A stretch of 64,000 nt of DNA from Verrucomicrobiota bacterium (GCA_003219415.1 QHOS01000020.1:1-64000), one strand, 5' to 3'. Shown: positions 25,750 through 35,531, counted from the first letter of the stretch. A program made the numbers and translations. The notes: generated by a model from the sequence alone, not told the origin.

Positions 25750-27093
25750 ATGAAGACCGTCTCGTCGTCGATCGTGTTACTTTCCATCCTCCTGCCGGCT
25801 CTTGCCATTGCGCAGCAAACGCCGCAATCGTTCGCTGACACGCAGCTGCCCTCATTACTCGCGATTTACAAGGACATTCACAGTCATCCGGAATTATCCG
25901 GGCACGAGGAACGCACCGCACTTCTCATCGCAAAGGAATTGCGCGCCGCGGGTTGCCAGGTCACCGAGCATCTCGGCAAATATGAGAACGCCAAACTCAA
26001 AGGTTACGGGGTTGTGGGCGTGATGAAGAATGGTGACGGGCCGATTGTGCTTGTACGCACGGATATGGATGCGTTGCCAGTGGAAGAAGAGACTGGTTTG
26101 CCGTACGCCAGCAAGACCGTCGCGCAAAACGATGAAGGTAAGGATGTGCATGTGATGCACGCCTGCGGGCACGACGCACACATGGCCGCTTTCATTGGCA
26201 CGGTGCGCGCTCTCGCAAAGCTAAAGGATCAATGGCACGGGACGATCGTGTTCGTAGCGCAACCCGCGGAGGAGACAGGCAACGGCGCGCGCGCCTTGCT
26301 CAAGAACGGTCTTTACGAAAAATTCGGTAAACCGAATTTCGCGCTCGGTTTTCATGACAAAGCGGACCTGGAAACCGGCCACATTGGCGTAACCGAAGGT
26401 TACACCTACGCAAATGTCGATTCAGTCGATGTCACCGTCCGGGGCGTGGGCGGTCACGGCGCCTACCCGCACAAAACAAAGGACCCGGTGGTACTTGCGG
26501 CGGAAATGATCAACGACTGGCAAACCATCGCGAGCCGCGAGAACAATCCACTCGATCCCATTGTTATCACAGTGGGTTCCATTCACGGCGGAACGAAGCG
26601 CAACATCATTTCGGACGAAGTGAAGATGCAGCTGACAGTGCGCACCTACAAATCTGATGTGCGCGAACGCGTGCTGGCTGCGATTGAGCAGATCGCCAAA
26701 GGGATCGCCGCCGCTGGCGGAGTCCCGCCGGAGCGGGCGCCGATTGTCACCGTAAGTAAAGATGAATTCTGCCCCGCAACTTATAACAACCCCGAGCTGA
26801 CCAAGCGACTCATTGCCGTTTGGAAGACGTCTTTAGGCAACGAGAACGTGAAGATTGTTGATCCAACGATGGGCGGTGAAGATTTTTCCGAATACAGTCT
26901 GCCCGACCATTCCATTCCCGCGGTTGATTTTCACATCGGCGCAGTCGAGCCGGCGAAGATCGCCGAGTACAAGCAGTCGGGAAAAGAATTACCAAGCCTG
27001 CATTCAAGCAAGTTCGCGCCGGTTCCAGAACCAACAATCCGTGTTGGGATCATCGGAATGACGAGCGCCGTGCTCGAATTAATGAAGAAATAG
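25750..27093 (+). CDS. Secreted M20D amidohydrolase (hippurate hydrolase/IAA-amino acid hydrolase-like)
   Basis: 447 residues starting MKTVSSSIVLLSILLPALAIA, a signal peptide. The M20D signatures are IHSHPELSGHEERTA, VRTDMDALPVEEETGLPY, HACGHDAHMA and AQPAEETGNGARALLKNG; the metal ligands Cys/His of ACGHD and the Glu pair are intact, unlike the M20 protein at 21867. It should hydrolyse N-acyl amino acids or related amides outside the cytoplasm. The frame extends upstream to 25699, but that part is encoded by the palindromic repeat, so ATG 25750 is chosen. It converges with ftsZ. Confidence 0.9.
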   Translation: MKTVSSSIVLLSILLPALAIAQQTPQSFADTQLPSLLAIYKDIHSHPELSGHEERTALLIAKELRAAGCQVTEHLGKYENAKLKGYGVVGVMKNGDGPIVLVRTDMDALPVEEETGLPYASKTVAQNDEGKDVHVMHACGHDAHMAAFIGTVRALAKLKDQWHGTIVFVAQPAEETGNGARALLKNGLYEKFGKPNFALGFHDKADLETGHIGVTEGYTYANVDSVDVTVRGVGGHGAYPHKTKDPVVLAAEMINDWQTIASRENNPLDPIVITVGSIHGGTKRNIISDEVKMQLTVRTYKSDVRERVLAAIEQIAKGIAAAGGVPPERAPIVTVSKDEFCPATYNNPELTKRLIAVWKTSLGNENVKIVDPTMGGEDFSEYSLPDHSIPAVDFHIGAVEPAKIAEYKQSGKELPSLHSSKFAPVPEPTIRVGIIGMTSAVLELMKK

Positions 27094-27123
27094 GACAAGC
27101 CTGCGCGAGTCGTCATCCGAGAC

Positions 27124-27159
27124 TCGTAATTCGAAATCCGAGATCCGGCCGAATTACGA
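27124..27159. terminator. Inverted repeat between convergent amidohydrolase and ftsZ
   Basis: TCGTAATTCG (27124-27133) and CGAATTACGA (27150-27159) are a perfect 10-bp inverted repeat in the gap between two convergent stops. No T-tract; a bidirectional terminator is inferred from position. Confidence 0.4.
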
Positions 27160-27198
27160 TTCAACGATTTAACAAATTACGATTTAACCCGCGAAGTC

Positions 27199-28623
27199 TC
27201 ACTTCACCTTGATTTTTTTTCGCAGATACGTCGGAACGTCGAGATCTTCACCTTCGACAATAGTTGGCTCGCTTTTTTCAAATCGACCGCGGTTGACCGG
27301 CTCGAACTGCAAGACTTCCTGTTTGGCTTGTATGGATTTTTCAGTGGACACTTTTTCCTCTTTTGGAGGCGGCGGTTTTCTCCGTGGCGCGCTCACGGGC
27401 GGCGGCTCAGGCGGGTCGACAACCTCGAATGAGTTCGAGACTGATTCGACAGGCGGCGCTGGCGCGGTTTCGACCTCAGGGAAATTGGGTTCCTCAACAG
27501 GAGTGTCCTCCGCCGACTGAAAATCTTCGACTGATGCAGGCTCGGGCTCGACTTCAATCTTCGGCGGCGCCTCTCGAGGTTCTTCCCACACTGCCGGCAT
27601 TGCTGGCGCGCTGCTGAGCGGAGGCTGAGTCTGCGGCAAATCCTCATCCGCTGTAAACGAACTGATAATCGTCACGCTCAAGCAATCCCCCAACCGTCCG
27701 TCCACAGCAGTGCCAAAAAGAATCTGCGTTTCCTCGTTCACGTGCCGGCCGAGTTCCTTCATGACGATTTCGACTTCCGACAAGGTCATGGCCGGCCCGC
27801 CTGCCACCTGTACGAGGACCCGCGCGGCGTCCGCCAGCGTGCGACCTCGATCCATCAATGGACTCTTGAGCGCCTGTGCCAGCGCATCATGCGCGCGATT
27901 GTCCGAATCGGATTCGCCAAAGCCGAACAAGCATCGGCCATTACGGCTACGCAACGCAGAAAGCAAATCGTCGAAGCCAATGCGAATGAGTCCTGGTCGC
28001 TGAATCAGATTTACTATCGAACGGATACTTTGACTGATAGTCGTATCGGCCTTGGAAAACGCCTGATGAATACCGGCGTGCGGCGCGACCATGTCACCCA
28101 TCTGATCGTTTTCGAAGCAAACCACTGCGTTCGCGATCTCGTTGAGACGGCCCAGAGCTTCACGGGCCTGAGCGTTGCGGCGCCTGCCTTCGAACGCAAA
28201 CGGCAATGTTGCGAATGCAAGAACCAGCGCGCCCGCCTCGCGAGCGAGATGCGCCACATATGGCGCTGCCCCCGATCCCGTGCCACCGCCCAGCCCTGCA
28301 CAGATAAAGATCATTCGTGCGCCGGTCAACGCCTCGCGGATCTCTTCTGTCGATTCGAATGCCGCCTGATAGCCAAGCTCGGGATCGCCGCCTGCACCCA
28401 AGCCACGGGTGACAGTGCGACCGAGCTGTACTTTGTGCGCGGCAACTGAGCTCGCCAGTGATTGCACGTCGGTGTTGACGGCGAGGACTTCTGCTCCCTC
28501 CAATCCGTCGAGCACGATCCGATCGAGCGCATTCAGACCGGCGCCACCGACACTGACAATTTTGATTGGAATAAATTCCTCCGCCCGCTCGGGGAGGCTG
28601 TAGTTTTTACTGAGTTGAATCAT
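27199..28623 (-). CDS. ftsZ: Cell division protein FtsZ (divergent)
   Basis: 474 residues: GTPase core (about 15-330), long acidic Pro-rich linker (330-440) and a C-terminal peptide EGEDLDVPTYLRKK that should bind FtsA. The nucleotide signature is GGGTGSG (112-118). The T7 catalytic loop reads GLIRIGFDD (211-219) where FtsZ normally has GLINVDFAD, so the Asn and the first Asp are replaced by Arg and Gly; only the last Asp remains. It is the last gene of the dcw cluster, separated from ftsA by a 212-bp gap with a palindromic repeat. Confidence 0.93.
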   Translation of the reverse strand: MIQLSKNYSLPERAEEFIPIKIVSVGGAGLNALDRIVLDGLEGAEVLAVNTDVQSLASSVAAHKVQLGRTVTRGLGAGGDPELGYQAAFESTEEIREALTGARMIFICAGLGGGTGSGAAPYVAHLAREAGALVLAFATLPFAFEGRRRNAQAREALGRLNEIANAVVCFENDQMGDMVAPHAGIHQAFSKADTTISQSIRSIVNLIQRPGLIRIGFDDLLSALRSRNGRCLFGFGESDSDNRAHDALAQALKSPLMDRGRTLADAARVLVQVAGGPAMTLSEVEIVMKELGRHVNEETQILFGTAVDGRLGDCLSVTIISSFTADEDLPQTQPPLSSAPAMPAVWEEPREAPPKIEVEPEPASVEDFQSAEDTPVEEPNFPEVETAPAPPVESVSNSFEVVDPPEPPPVSAPRRKPPPPKEEKVSTEKSIQAKQEVLQFEPVNRGRFEKSEPTIVEGEDLDVPTYLRKKIKVK

Positions 28624-28666
28624 ATTGATCTTTCTGCTTTTGGTCGTGCAATCACCGTTCCAAATT

Positions 28667-28812
28667 TGTCATTCCGAGGAACCTCTCAATTCGCCAGGAA
28701 GTCACACGAAGTCCTAATGGTGTCGTCCTGGCCTTGTGCGCACGTAAGTGAAGCCAGGTAAACGCTGAGCGTATTTGTGAGGTCCCTCGCCGTCTGTGCG
28801 GCTCGGGATGAC
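28667..28812. repeat. Dispersed palindromic repeat, family A, copy 5, between ftsA and ftsZ
   Basis: Starts TGTCATTCCGAGGAACCTC and ends GCGGCTCGGGATGAC; an inner stem CCTGGC...GCCAGG adds a second hairpin. At 146 bp it is the longest family A copy and could affect readthrough or mRNA processing from ftsA into ftsZ. Confidence 0.75.
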
Positions 28813-28835
28813 CGATTGAGAGCGCGCTCATCATC

Positions 28836-30044
28836 TCATCGTCGTCCGCTGAAAATTCTTCCCAGGATTCGCCCAATTCCTCGCGCTGGCCGCTCTGTTT
28901 GCACCGCCTGGGCATATTTGATCAACCCGATTGCGGTGGAAAATTGCGGGTTCTCTACTGCAGAGGTGACGCCTGATGTTGTTTGAGCGTGCGCGACGTG
29001 TGCCGGCATTTCGAAAATCTCTTCCGCGAGATTGTCGATGCCATTGAGGAGGCTGCATCCGCCTGTGATGAAAATTCCAGCGCCCAGGTAATTGATGAAT
29101 GGTTCGTCATCGAGCCTGCGTTTGAGCAACTCAAGAGTCTCGCGCAAGCGCAGATGAATAATTGTGTTCAAGGTTTCACGCTCGATTTCCTTGCCCGCAA
29201 AACCGGAATCGTCCTTTAGCAAAATCATTTCGCCCGGAAAACAATTGCCGAGCACGCAACTTCCTTCCTCGATTTTGAGTTTCTCTGCGCGTGCCATTGG
29301 GATGCGCAACCCCATGGAGATATCATTTGTGATATGGTCGCCGCCGATCGCGACGCAACCGCTCTGCTTCACCGCGCCGTCCGCGTACAGGACATAGTCT
29401 GTCGTCCCGCCGCCGATATCGATCGCCAGTGCCCCGAGATCTTTTTGGTGTTGCGTGAGGACCACCTGGGCAGAAGCAAGGCCGCCGAAAACGACATCCT
29501 CGACGTCGAGCGGTAATTCCTTCACACATCGGATTGTGTTCTGGATGCGCGTCCGGACACCGTGAATAATGTGGAAATCGGCTTCTAATCTTTGGCCGAG
29601 CATCCCGAGCGGGCTCAGCACGCCGTCTTGTCCATCGACGTGATAATGCTGAATGATGGAATGAAGGAACGCGTTTTGCGCAGGAATGCTTACCTCGCGC
29701 GCATTGATTTTCACGTCTTCGATGTCCTGCTCGTCAATTTCATCGCGGTCTTCGGGCAGCATGACGCATCCGCGATTGTTGAAGCTTTGAAGATGCGACC
29801 CGGCAATCGCCACATAAACGCTTCGGATCATGACGTCGCTTTTCTGTTCGGCATCGACCACGGCCTCGTGCACGCATTTCATTGCCGTTTCAAAATCAAC
29901 GATCTCGCCCTTGCGTACGCCCCGCGACGGCGTTTGCCCGACACCGAGAATTTTGACGGTGCCGTCGGGCCGGCTCTCTCCAACAACCACACAGATTTTG
30001 GAGGTTCCAATCTCAAGACCAATCATCAAATTATTGCTCGCCAT
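28836..30044 (-). CDS. ftsA: Cell division protein FtsA
   Basis: 402 residues. Actin-fold ATPase: phosphate-1 IGLEIGTSKICVVVGE, the 1C SHS2-type insertion, phosphate-2 ALAIDIGGGTTDYVLY, adenosine motif YLGAGIFITGGCSLL, and a C-terminal basic amphipathic tail (GIGRILGRIFSGRR) for membrane binding. It tethers FtsZ to the membrane. ATG 30044, five bases after the ftsQ stop, gives the canonical N-terminus; the open frame to 30176 lies within ftsQ. Confidence 0.95.
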   Translation of the reverse strand: MASNNLMIGLEIGTSKICVVVGESRPDGTVKILGVGQTPSRGVRKGEIVDFETAMKCVHEAVVDAEQKSDVMIRSVYVAIAGSHLQSFNNRGCVMLPEDRDEIDEQDIEDVKINAREVSIPAQNAFLHSIIQHYHVDGQDGVLSPLGMLGQRLEADFHIIHGVRTRIQNTIRCVKELPLDVEDVVFGGLASAQVVLTQHQKDLGALAIDIGGGTTDYVLYADGAVKQSGCVAIGGDHITNDISMGLRIPMARAEKLKIEEGSCVLGNCFPGEMILLKDDSGFAGKEIERETLNTIIHLRLRETLELLKRRLDDEPFINYLGAGIFITGGCSLLNGIDNLAEEIFEMPAHVAHAQTTSGVTSAVENPQFSTAIGLIKYAQAVQTERPARGIGRILGRIFSGRR

Positions 30045-30048
30045 TGTG

Positions 30049-31146
30049 TTAATCCGTTTTCTGTCGCTGAGTGGGAATCGCCTTGGGGGATGGTTTTGAC
30101 TTAGTGCGCGCCTTGGGTGCTGGTGACGCAGTATCTTGCGCTCCGGAACCTTGACGAGGGCGGGTTTCAGAAGCATGCACCGGGATCGCCTTCATAACCC
30201 GCGGTTCCACAGCAGGCTCGATGGTGTCGTTAATAACCGCGACCGGCCGCGGCGCGAACGTCACCGGGATGTTTCGCTGCACAAGCAGGTTCAACGCCGC
30301 CAGTTCCTGTTTTGAATCGTCACAGTAAACAAGAAATTGCTCGAGCCGGCGTAATTGCGTTTCGAGATCGTTATAACCAAACATTACGCGGCTATGATTC
30401 TTGTCGGTCACTAGCAGACGATAACTCTCGGATACGTCGATCTCGCGGATCTGAAAGCGCATTTGCAAAAAGCTGCGCGAACTCAACCGCAGCAGCTCGA
30501 GTGCCGTCTTTGCTTCGAGCGACTCGACGACTTTGCCCACCTCGAGCCATTCGCTCGAGCATCCCAGAATGACCGGTAATCCGAGATATTCGGGCAGCAA
30601 CTTCTTTTCTTTCATCAAAACACCGCGCGCGTCCACTAGAAAGGCCGAGTCTGATGCAAATGGATCGGAAATTTCCTTTTCGCTCGTGATCCACGCGACC
30701 GGCTTTCGTTCCACTACACGAATATCGATCTCGGAAGGCAATTTTCGCATAACCTGCACTTCATCGGTTTGAGGCAGTTGCTGTATCAGATCGTGGACGC
30801 GAGCCAGATTTATGCGGAAAATGTTTTCGCCTTCGCGTAGATCAGCGGCGTTTAGAATCTGCTCGCGCTGCAACGTTCCGTCCGTCTGGAATTCAATTGT
30901 TTTCAGCTGATAATCCGTATTCTCGAAAAACAGACGCCGCGCGGCTTCACGTGTCCCCGCATAAATCGCGGCGCACAAGGCGGCGAGCAACACCACTCGG
31001 GAGAGAACGGCCAGTGCCCTTCGGGCGCGATGCTGTGCCACTCTGCGGGAGCGAACTTTCACATCAAGCAAGTGCTGCTGGCGGCGCTGGCGCACATTTG
31101 AGACTCGCCGATTGCGCGACCGTGAGGGTCTCGGAGCGGTTCTCAT
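30049..31146 (-). CDS. ftsQ: Cell division protein FtsQ
   Basis: 365 residues: very basic cytoplasmic N-terminus (1-45), one membrane helix (about 46-65), a POTRA domain (YQLKTIEFQTDGTLQREQIL, residues about 78-145) and a beta domain to about 295. A Pro/Ala/Lys-rich C-terminal extension of some 60 residues follows, unlike E. coli FtsQ. It links cytoplasmic and periplasmic division proteins. The start overlaps the ddl stop as ATGA. Confidence 0.88.
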   Translation of the reverse strand: MRTAPRPSRSRNRRVSNVRQRRQQHLLDVKVRSRRVAQHRARRALAVLSRVVLLAALCAAIYAGTREAARRLFFENTDYQLKTIEFQTDGTLQREQILNAADLREGENIFRINLARVHDLIQQLPQTDEVQVMRKLPSEIDIRVVERKPVAWITSEKEISDPFASDSAFLVDARGVLMKEKKLLPEYLGLPVILGCSSEWLEVGKVVESLEAKTALELLRLSSRSFLQMRFQIREIDVSESYRLLVTDKNHSRVMFGYNDLETQLRRLEQFLVYCDDSKQELAALNLLVQRNIPVTFAPRPVAVINDTIEPAVEPRVMKAIPVHASETRPRQGSGAQDTASPAPKARTKSKPSPKAIPTQRQKTD

Positions 31147-32087
31147 CTAGTGCTCCTTTCCATTCTGGCGCGAGAGAGCGCGATGATACGCGCGCAAAGA
31201 TCGATGTAATTGATACCGGCAGCCGCAGCGGCCTCGGGCAGCAAGCTCGCTTCTGTCATACCTGGAATCGTGTTCACTTCCAGGACGAACGGTTCGCCTG
31301 AATCGGAAAGCAGGACGTCGACGCGACCGTAAACAACCAGGCCGAGCGCACGAAAAGCATGCAGCGCCTGTTCCTGAATTTGCTTTGTCCTGGTTGGATC
31401 GATTTTCGCCGGGCAAACGTGCTCGGCGCCGCCGCCACCCTGCGGATTCAGAAACGGGTACTTGTTGTTAAAGTCGTAAAAACCGCCCTTTGGAATTATT
31501 TCAAGAATCGGCAGGGCCTGATCACCAAGAACACCTATCGTCAACTCGCGACCCGGCACAAATTTTTCTATCAGCAATTTGCGATCATACTTGCCGGCCT
31601 CCGTCATCGCCAAATCAAGTTCGCTCGCGTTTTTTACAATCACCACGCCAACGGTAGAACCTTGTCTCGCCGGCTTTACCACCAGCGGAACCAAGATCGT
31701 TGGCTGCTGGCCGACTTCGACGACTTCCCATTCCGGAGTGACAACGTTGTGCTCGCGAAATTTTTTTTTCGACAAAATCTTATCGAATGCCGCGCGGCTC
31801 GACTCGACAGCGTCACCGGTGTAAGGCACTCCGCGCTCTTCCAGAATCTCCTGGAGCTGACCGTCTTCGCCGAAAGTTCCGTGAATGGTGATGAACGCAA
31901 GATCGACATCTTTCGGGAGCGCGAAGTTTTCATCACGAACATCGACATCGACGACTTCTGCACCTAACGAGCGAAGCGCTTTAGAAACGCCGCGACCAGT
32001 CGCCAACGACACATCGCGCTCAGATCCAGGGCCGCCCATCAACACCGCAATTTTTTTCGGTAAACTCTGATCTGTCGCCATCGTCAC
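31143..32087 (-). CDS. ddl: D-alanine--D-alanine ligase
   Basis: 314 residues. ATP-grasp ligase joining two D-Ala for the peptidoglycan stem. LMGGPGSERDVSLATG, ITIHGTFGEDGQLQ, VVKPARQGSTVGV, and the metal-binding LEVNTIPGMTEASLLP are standard. The GTG at 32087 overlaps the murC-murB TGA (GTGA); an in-frame ATG at 32081 is the alternative. Together with murC-murB and ftsQ it forms a run of overlapping genes. Confidence 0.95.
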   Translation of the reverse strand: MTMATDQSLPKKIAVLMGGPGSERDVSLATGRGVSKALRSLGAEVVDVDVRDENFALPKDVDLAFITIHGTFGEDGQLQEILEERGVPYTGDAVESSRAAFDKILSKKKFREHNVVTPEWEVVEVGQQPTILVPLVVKPARQGSTVGVVIVKNASELDLAMTEAGKYDRKLLIEKFVPGRELTIGVLGDQALPILEIIPKGGFYDFNNKYPFLNPQGGGGAEHVCPAKIDPTRTKQIQEQALHAFRALGLVVYGRVDVLLSDSGEPFVLEVNTIPGMTEASLLPEAAAAAGINYIDLCARIIALSRARMERSTR

Positions 32088-34450
32088 CCCGTCTCTCCCA
32101 CGATTTGCACTTCGGTTTCCAGTTCGATTCCGCGCTTAGCCCGCGCAGTCGCCTTGATCTCTTCGATTAACTGCAGCATTTCTGCCGCTGTCGCGCCGCC
32201 GTCATTGACAATGAAATTCCCGTGAACCTCCGAGACCCGAGCTTTTCCGACAGCCAAATTTTTCAGTCCCAACTCGTCAACCAGTTTTCCCGCAGGACAT
32301 GTGTCCGGATTTTTAAAAATACAGCCCGCGCTTTTCGCTGCCGGCTGTGATGTCCGCCGTTTTTCCTGTGACGCTTGCAGCTTGCGAACAATTTCTTCGA
32401 GCGGCGCAGGCTCGCCACGAAAAACGGCGGACACTGCAAAATTTTTCGCCAACAACGGGAAATTCCGGTAATACACTTCAAGTTCGTCCCGTGTTTTTGT
32501 GTGTACCTCGCCATTCGCATCGAGATAGCGAACACGCACAACATTGTCGAAGGTTTGCATGCCCATCGCGCCCGCGTTCATGCGCAAGCCGCCTCCGACC
32601 GTGCCCGGAATTCCTTCCAACCACTCTAGCCCGCCAATGCCGGCCGCTTTGCCCGCGTAAGCAACTTCTTTCAATTTCGCCCCAGCGCCGGCGGTGATCT
32701 CGACTCCGTTGATCTCGATCTTCTCGAAATCGCCACCGCACGGATGAACAACTGCGCCGCGAATGCCGCCATCGCGAACCAGGAGATTCGACCCGCGGCC
32801 CATCACGAAAAGGGGAAGATTTTCCTCCCGGCAAAACCGAATCAACTTCGCGAAGGCTTTCTCATTTCGCGGCTCGGCCCAGAATTGCGCAGGGCCGCCT
32901 ACTCGAAGAGTCGTATGTTTCGAGAGCGGCTCATAGAGGCAGACTTCACCATCTTCGCCCATGATCTCTTTCAACTTTTCAGCAGTAACCAAGTCGGCAG
33001 CGAGGGCAGATAACTGCTCGTGAATATTTCCGGCACCCAGACTCAAAACGAGGTCGCCGGACTCGAGCATGTTTCCGATAGCCCGGCGGACCCATTCCAA
33101 ACGGGATTCGTAGCTGACACCGCGATGTCCGTGCGCAACGATTTCGTCAACGATCACTTGTCCGGTCACTCCCGGAATCGGTGCTTCGTTCGATCCATAA
33201 ATATCCGTTACCACCACGCGATCCGCATCATCGAACGCGCGGCCAAATTCCTTCCGCAATGCTTTTGTCCGCGAATAACGGTGCGGTTGAAATATCGTTA
33301 GCACGCGCTTGCGCCCGACCGATCTCGCCGTCTTTAGCGTGGCGCGGATTTCCGTCGGGTGATGTCCGTAATCGTCCACCAAAAGAAATCGCGGGCTGTC
33401 GTACTTGATTTCGAAGCGCCGTCGCGCGTGCTCAAACTTTGCGAGCGATTTCGCGATTTTTTCAAACGCGATGCCGAGCTCTGATGCCAGCGCGACGACT
33501 CCCAGCGCGTTGTGAACGTTATGTTGTCCGGGGACATTCAACGTTGCTTCGCCGAGATCTTGTCCTCGATGATTGACCCGGAACGTCGAACTAAAGTCCT
33601 TCAGCCGGATATCCGCAGCGCGATAATCGGCCGTCTCGCCAAAACCATAGGAAATTCCGCGCGTGAAAGATCGGAATAACCGCGCGGCATTCTCATCGTC
33701 GACGTTATAAAAAACCTTGCCGGCCGTTTGCGCCATCAATTGCGCGAAAACGTTTTCAATCGCGCCGAGATCAGCATAAAAATCCAGATGCTCCTCCTCG
33801 ATATTCAGAATGAGCGTGTGCTCCGGGTGAAAAAGCGCGATAGTGCCGTCGCTCTCGTCTCCTTCGGCAACGAAATATTCGCCACGCGGATCCCAATGCG
33901 CGTTACTTCCGAGAATTGGAATCTCGGCGCCAACGTAATGCGATGGATGCAGCCCACCTTCGCGCAGGACGTGCGCGGCCATTGATGAGGTTGTCGTTTT
34001 GCCATGCATTCCAGCGATGACGATGCCGCGTTTGCTGCGCATGATTGCGGCCAACGCTTCTGCGCGGCGTACGATCGGCTTTCCCTCATCGCGCGCGCTA
34101 CCAAGAATTGGATTGTCGCTCCTGATTGCAGAAGAAAAGATAATGAGGTCAGCAGTGCTGGCATGTTCCGGTAGGTGCTGCTCGTGAAAACGCAGACCGA
34201 GCCGCTGCAATCGATCAGTTTCCGTTGTGCTAACCTTGTCTGAGCCGCTGACGGCGTGCCCCAGTTCGATCAAAAGCGCGGCGATACCGCTCATGCCACT
34301 GCCTGCTACGCCAACCAGATGAATCCGGTGCTGCTCACGGGTGAGGAATGCTGGCAGATCAAGCGGCAGAGTACGCATGCTCCCTGCTGCGGAGCCGGTG
34401 TGCAGCGGAGGCTGCGCGGTCACGCTGTAATCTTCAGAGACGGGCTTCAT
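32084..34450 (-). CDS. murC-murB: MurC-MurB fusion: UDP-MurNAc-L-Ala ligase and UDP-GlcNAc-enolpyruvate reductase
   Basis: 788 residues from ATG 34450, overlapping murG by 17 bp. The MurC part (about 45-500) has HLVGVAGSGMSGIA, GMHGKTTTSSM and DDYGHHPTEIRAT. The MurB part (about 510-788) has LRVGGPAQFW, GRGSNLLVRDGGIRG, IPGTVGGGLRMNAGA and SAGCIFKNP, where Cys occupies the usual catalytic Ser position, an accepted variant. No stop or frameshift lies between them. The enzyme should catalyse both UDP-MurNAc formation and L-Ala addition. Such a fusion is typical of this group of bacteria. Confidence 0.95.
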   Translation of the reverse strand: MKPVSEDYSVTAQPPLHTGSAAGSMRTLPLDLPAFLTREQHRIHLVGVAGSGMSGIAALLIELGHAVSGSDKVSTTETDRLQRLGLRFHEQHLPEHASTADLIIFSSAIRSDNPILGSARDEGKPIVRRAEALAAIMRSKRGIVIAGMHGKTTTSSMAAHVLREGGLHPSHYVGAEIPILGSNAHWDPRGEYFVAEGDESDGTIALFHPEHTLILNIEEEHLDFYADLGAIENVFAQLMAQTAGKVFYNVDDENAARLFRSFTRGISYGFGETADYRAADIRLKDFSSTFRVNHRGQDLGEATLNVPGQHNVHNALGVVALASELGIAFEKIAKSLAKFEHARRRFEIKYDSPRFLLVDDYGHHPTEIRATLKTARSVGRKRVLTIFQPHRYSRTKALRKEFGRAFDDADRVVVTDIYGSNEAPIPGVTGQVIVDEIVAHGHRGVSYESRLEWVRRAIGNMLESGDLVLSLGAGNIHEQLSALAADLVTAEKLKEIMGEDGEVCLYEPLSKHTTLRVGGPAQFWAEPRNEKAFAKLIRFCREENLPLFVMGRGSNLLVRDGGIRGAVVHPCGGDFEKIEINGVEITAGAGAKLKEVAYAGKAAGIGGLEWLEGIPGTVGGGLRMNAGAMGMQTFDNVVRVRYLDANGEVHTKTRDELEVYYRNFPLLAKNFAVSAVFRGEPAPLEEIVRKLQASQEKRRTSQPAAKSAGCIFKNPDTCPAGKLVDELGLKNLAVGKARVSEVHGNFIVNDGGATAAEMLQLIEEIKATARAKRGIELETEVQIVGETG

Positions 34451-35531
34451 GAGTCGTATATCTCTCCATCGTCGTGACCACACGCCCGGCCGCGTCCTGC
34501 GGCGCGAGCCGCGAAGAATTTGCAGCCATCTGTTGAATCTGCTCTGGATCCTCGATTAACTCCCGAATCTTGCGCGCAAGCAACTCGCCCGAGACTTCTG
34601 ACTCCTTGAGGAGAATAGCGGCCTGGACGCGAGCATAGATCTCCGCGTTGCGGGTTTGATGATCGTCAGTCGCATAGGGAAATGGAATCAGGATGCCGGG
34701 CAACGAAAAGGCGGCGAACTCTGCCAGACTAGCTGCACCCGCCCGCGCAACGACGAGATCGGCGGCGCTGTAAGCTTCTTCCATTCGATGATGAAAGGCA
34801 GCAATGCGCGCGGGAACATTCTCCCGCCGATAGTTATCCGAAACTAGACGTTCATCGCGCGCGCCGGAAAGATGAATTACCTGCACTGAAGCGCCCCGCA
34901 AAAACGGCAGCGCTTTAATCATCGCCTGATTAATTCCGCTGGCGCCCTGGCTGCCTCCCATCACAAGGACCGTCATGAGATCTTCTTGGAGTCCGAGTTT
35001 TTGACGCGCCTCCCGTCGATTCAAACGCACCAGCTCGGTCCGGACTGGAGTGCCTGTAATTTCTGTGTTTGTTTTTGGAAAAAAAGGCGCGCATTCCTTA
35101 AAGCCGAGCATGACCGTGCGGACTATTCGCGCTGTCAAACGGTTGGCTTTTCCAGGCACGGCGTTCGACTCGTGAATAAAGGTGGGAATGCCGCGCATCC
35201 GCCCGGCCAATACCGGCGCTGTAGAAGTGAATCCCCCCATGCCCAGAACGACCTGAGGCTTAAATGTCCGGTAAATCGACCGGCAAAGCGCCAGGCTTTC
35301 GTAAAAACGACCAAGGAAACCGAAAAATGCCGGAGAAAATGGCGACGGCAGTCCTACGGTCGGCAATTTTTCCACTCGGAAACTTTCACGACCTGAGAGG
35401 GCCAGAGCGTCAATATCCTTCTCGGAAACTAACAGCATCACTTCATGGCCCCGGTCGCGCAGCACTTCCGCCACGGCGATCCCGGGAAAAAGATGTCCGC
35501 CAGTTCCTCCGCATGCGATGATTGCATTCAT
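34434..35531 (-). CDS. murG: Undecaprenyldiphospho-muramoylpentapeptide GlcNAc-transferase MurG
   Basis: 365 residues. IACGGTGGHLFPGIAVAEVL (lipid I-binding glycine-rich loop), GMGGFTSTAPVLAG, HESNAVPGKANR, VMGGSQGASGIN and the UDP-GlcNAc site VARAGAASLAEFAA with PFPYATDDHQTRNA. It makes lipid II at the cytoplasmic face of the membrane. It sits between ftsW and murC-murB as in the classical dcw order. Confidence 0.96.
   Translation of the reverse strand: MNAIIACGGTGGHLFPGIAVAEVLRDRGHEVMLLVSEKDIDALALSGRESFRVEKLPTVGLPSPFSPAFFGFLGRFYESLALCRSIYRTFKPQVVLGMGGFTSTAPVLAGRMRGIPTFIHESNAVPGKANRLTARIVRTVMLGFKECAPFFPKTNTEITGTPVRTELVRLNRREARQKLGLQEDLMTVLVMGGSQGASGINQAMIKALPFLRGASVQVIHLSGARDERLVSDNYRRENVPARIAAFHHRMEEAYSAADLVVARAGAASLAEFAAFSLPGILIPFPYATDDHQTRNAEIYARVQAAILLKESEVSGELLARKIRELIEDPEQIQQMAANSSRLAPQDAAGRVVTTMERYTTHEARL

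Noticed and set aside
30045-30176. Longer FtsA start
   Set aside because: It overlaps the end of ftsQ and lacks similarity; ATG 30044 begins the canonical FtsA sequence.
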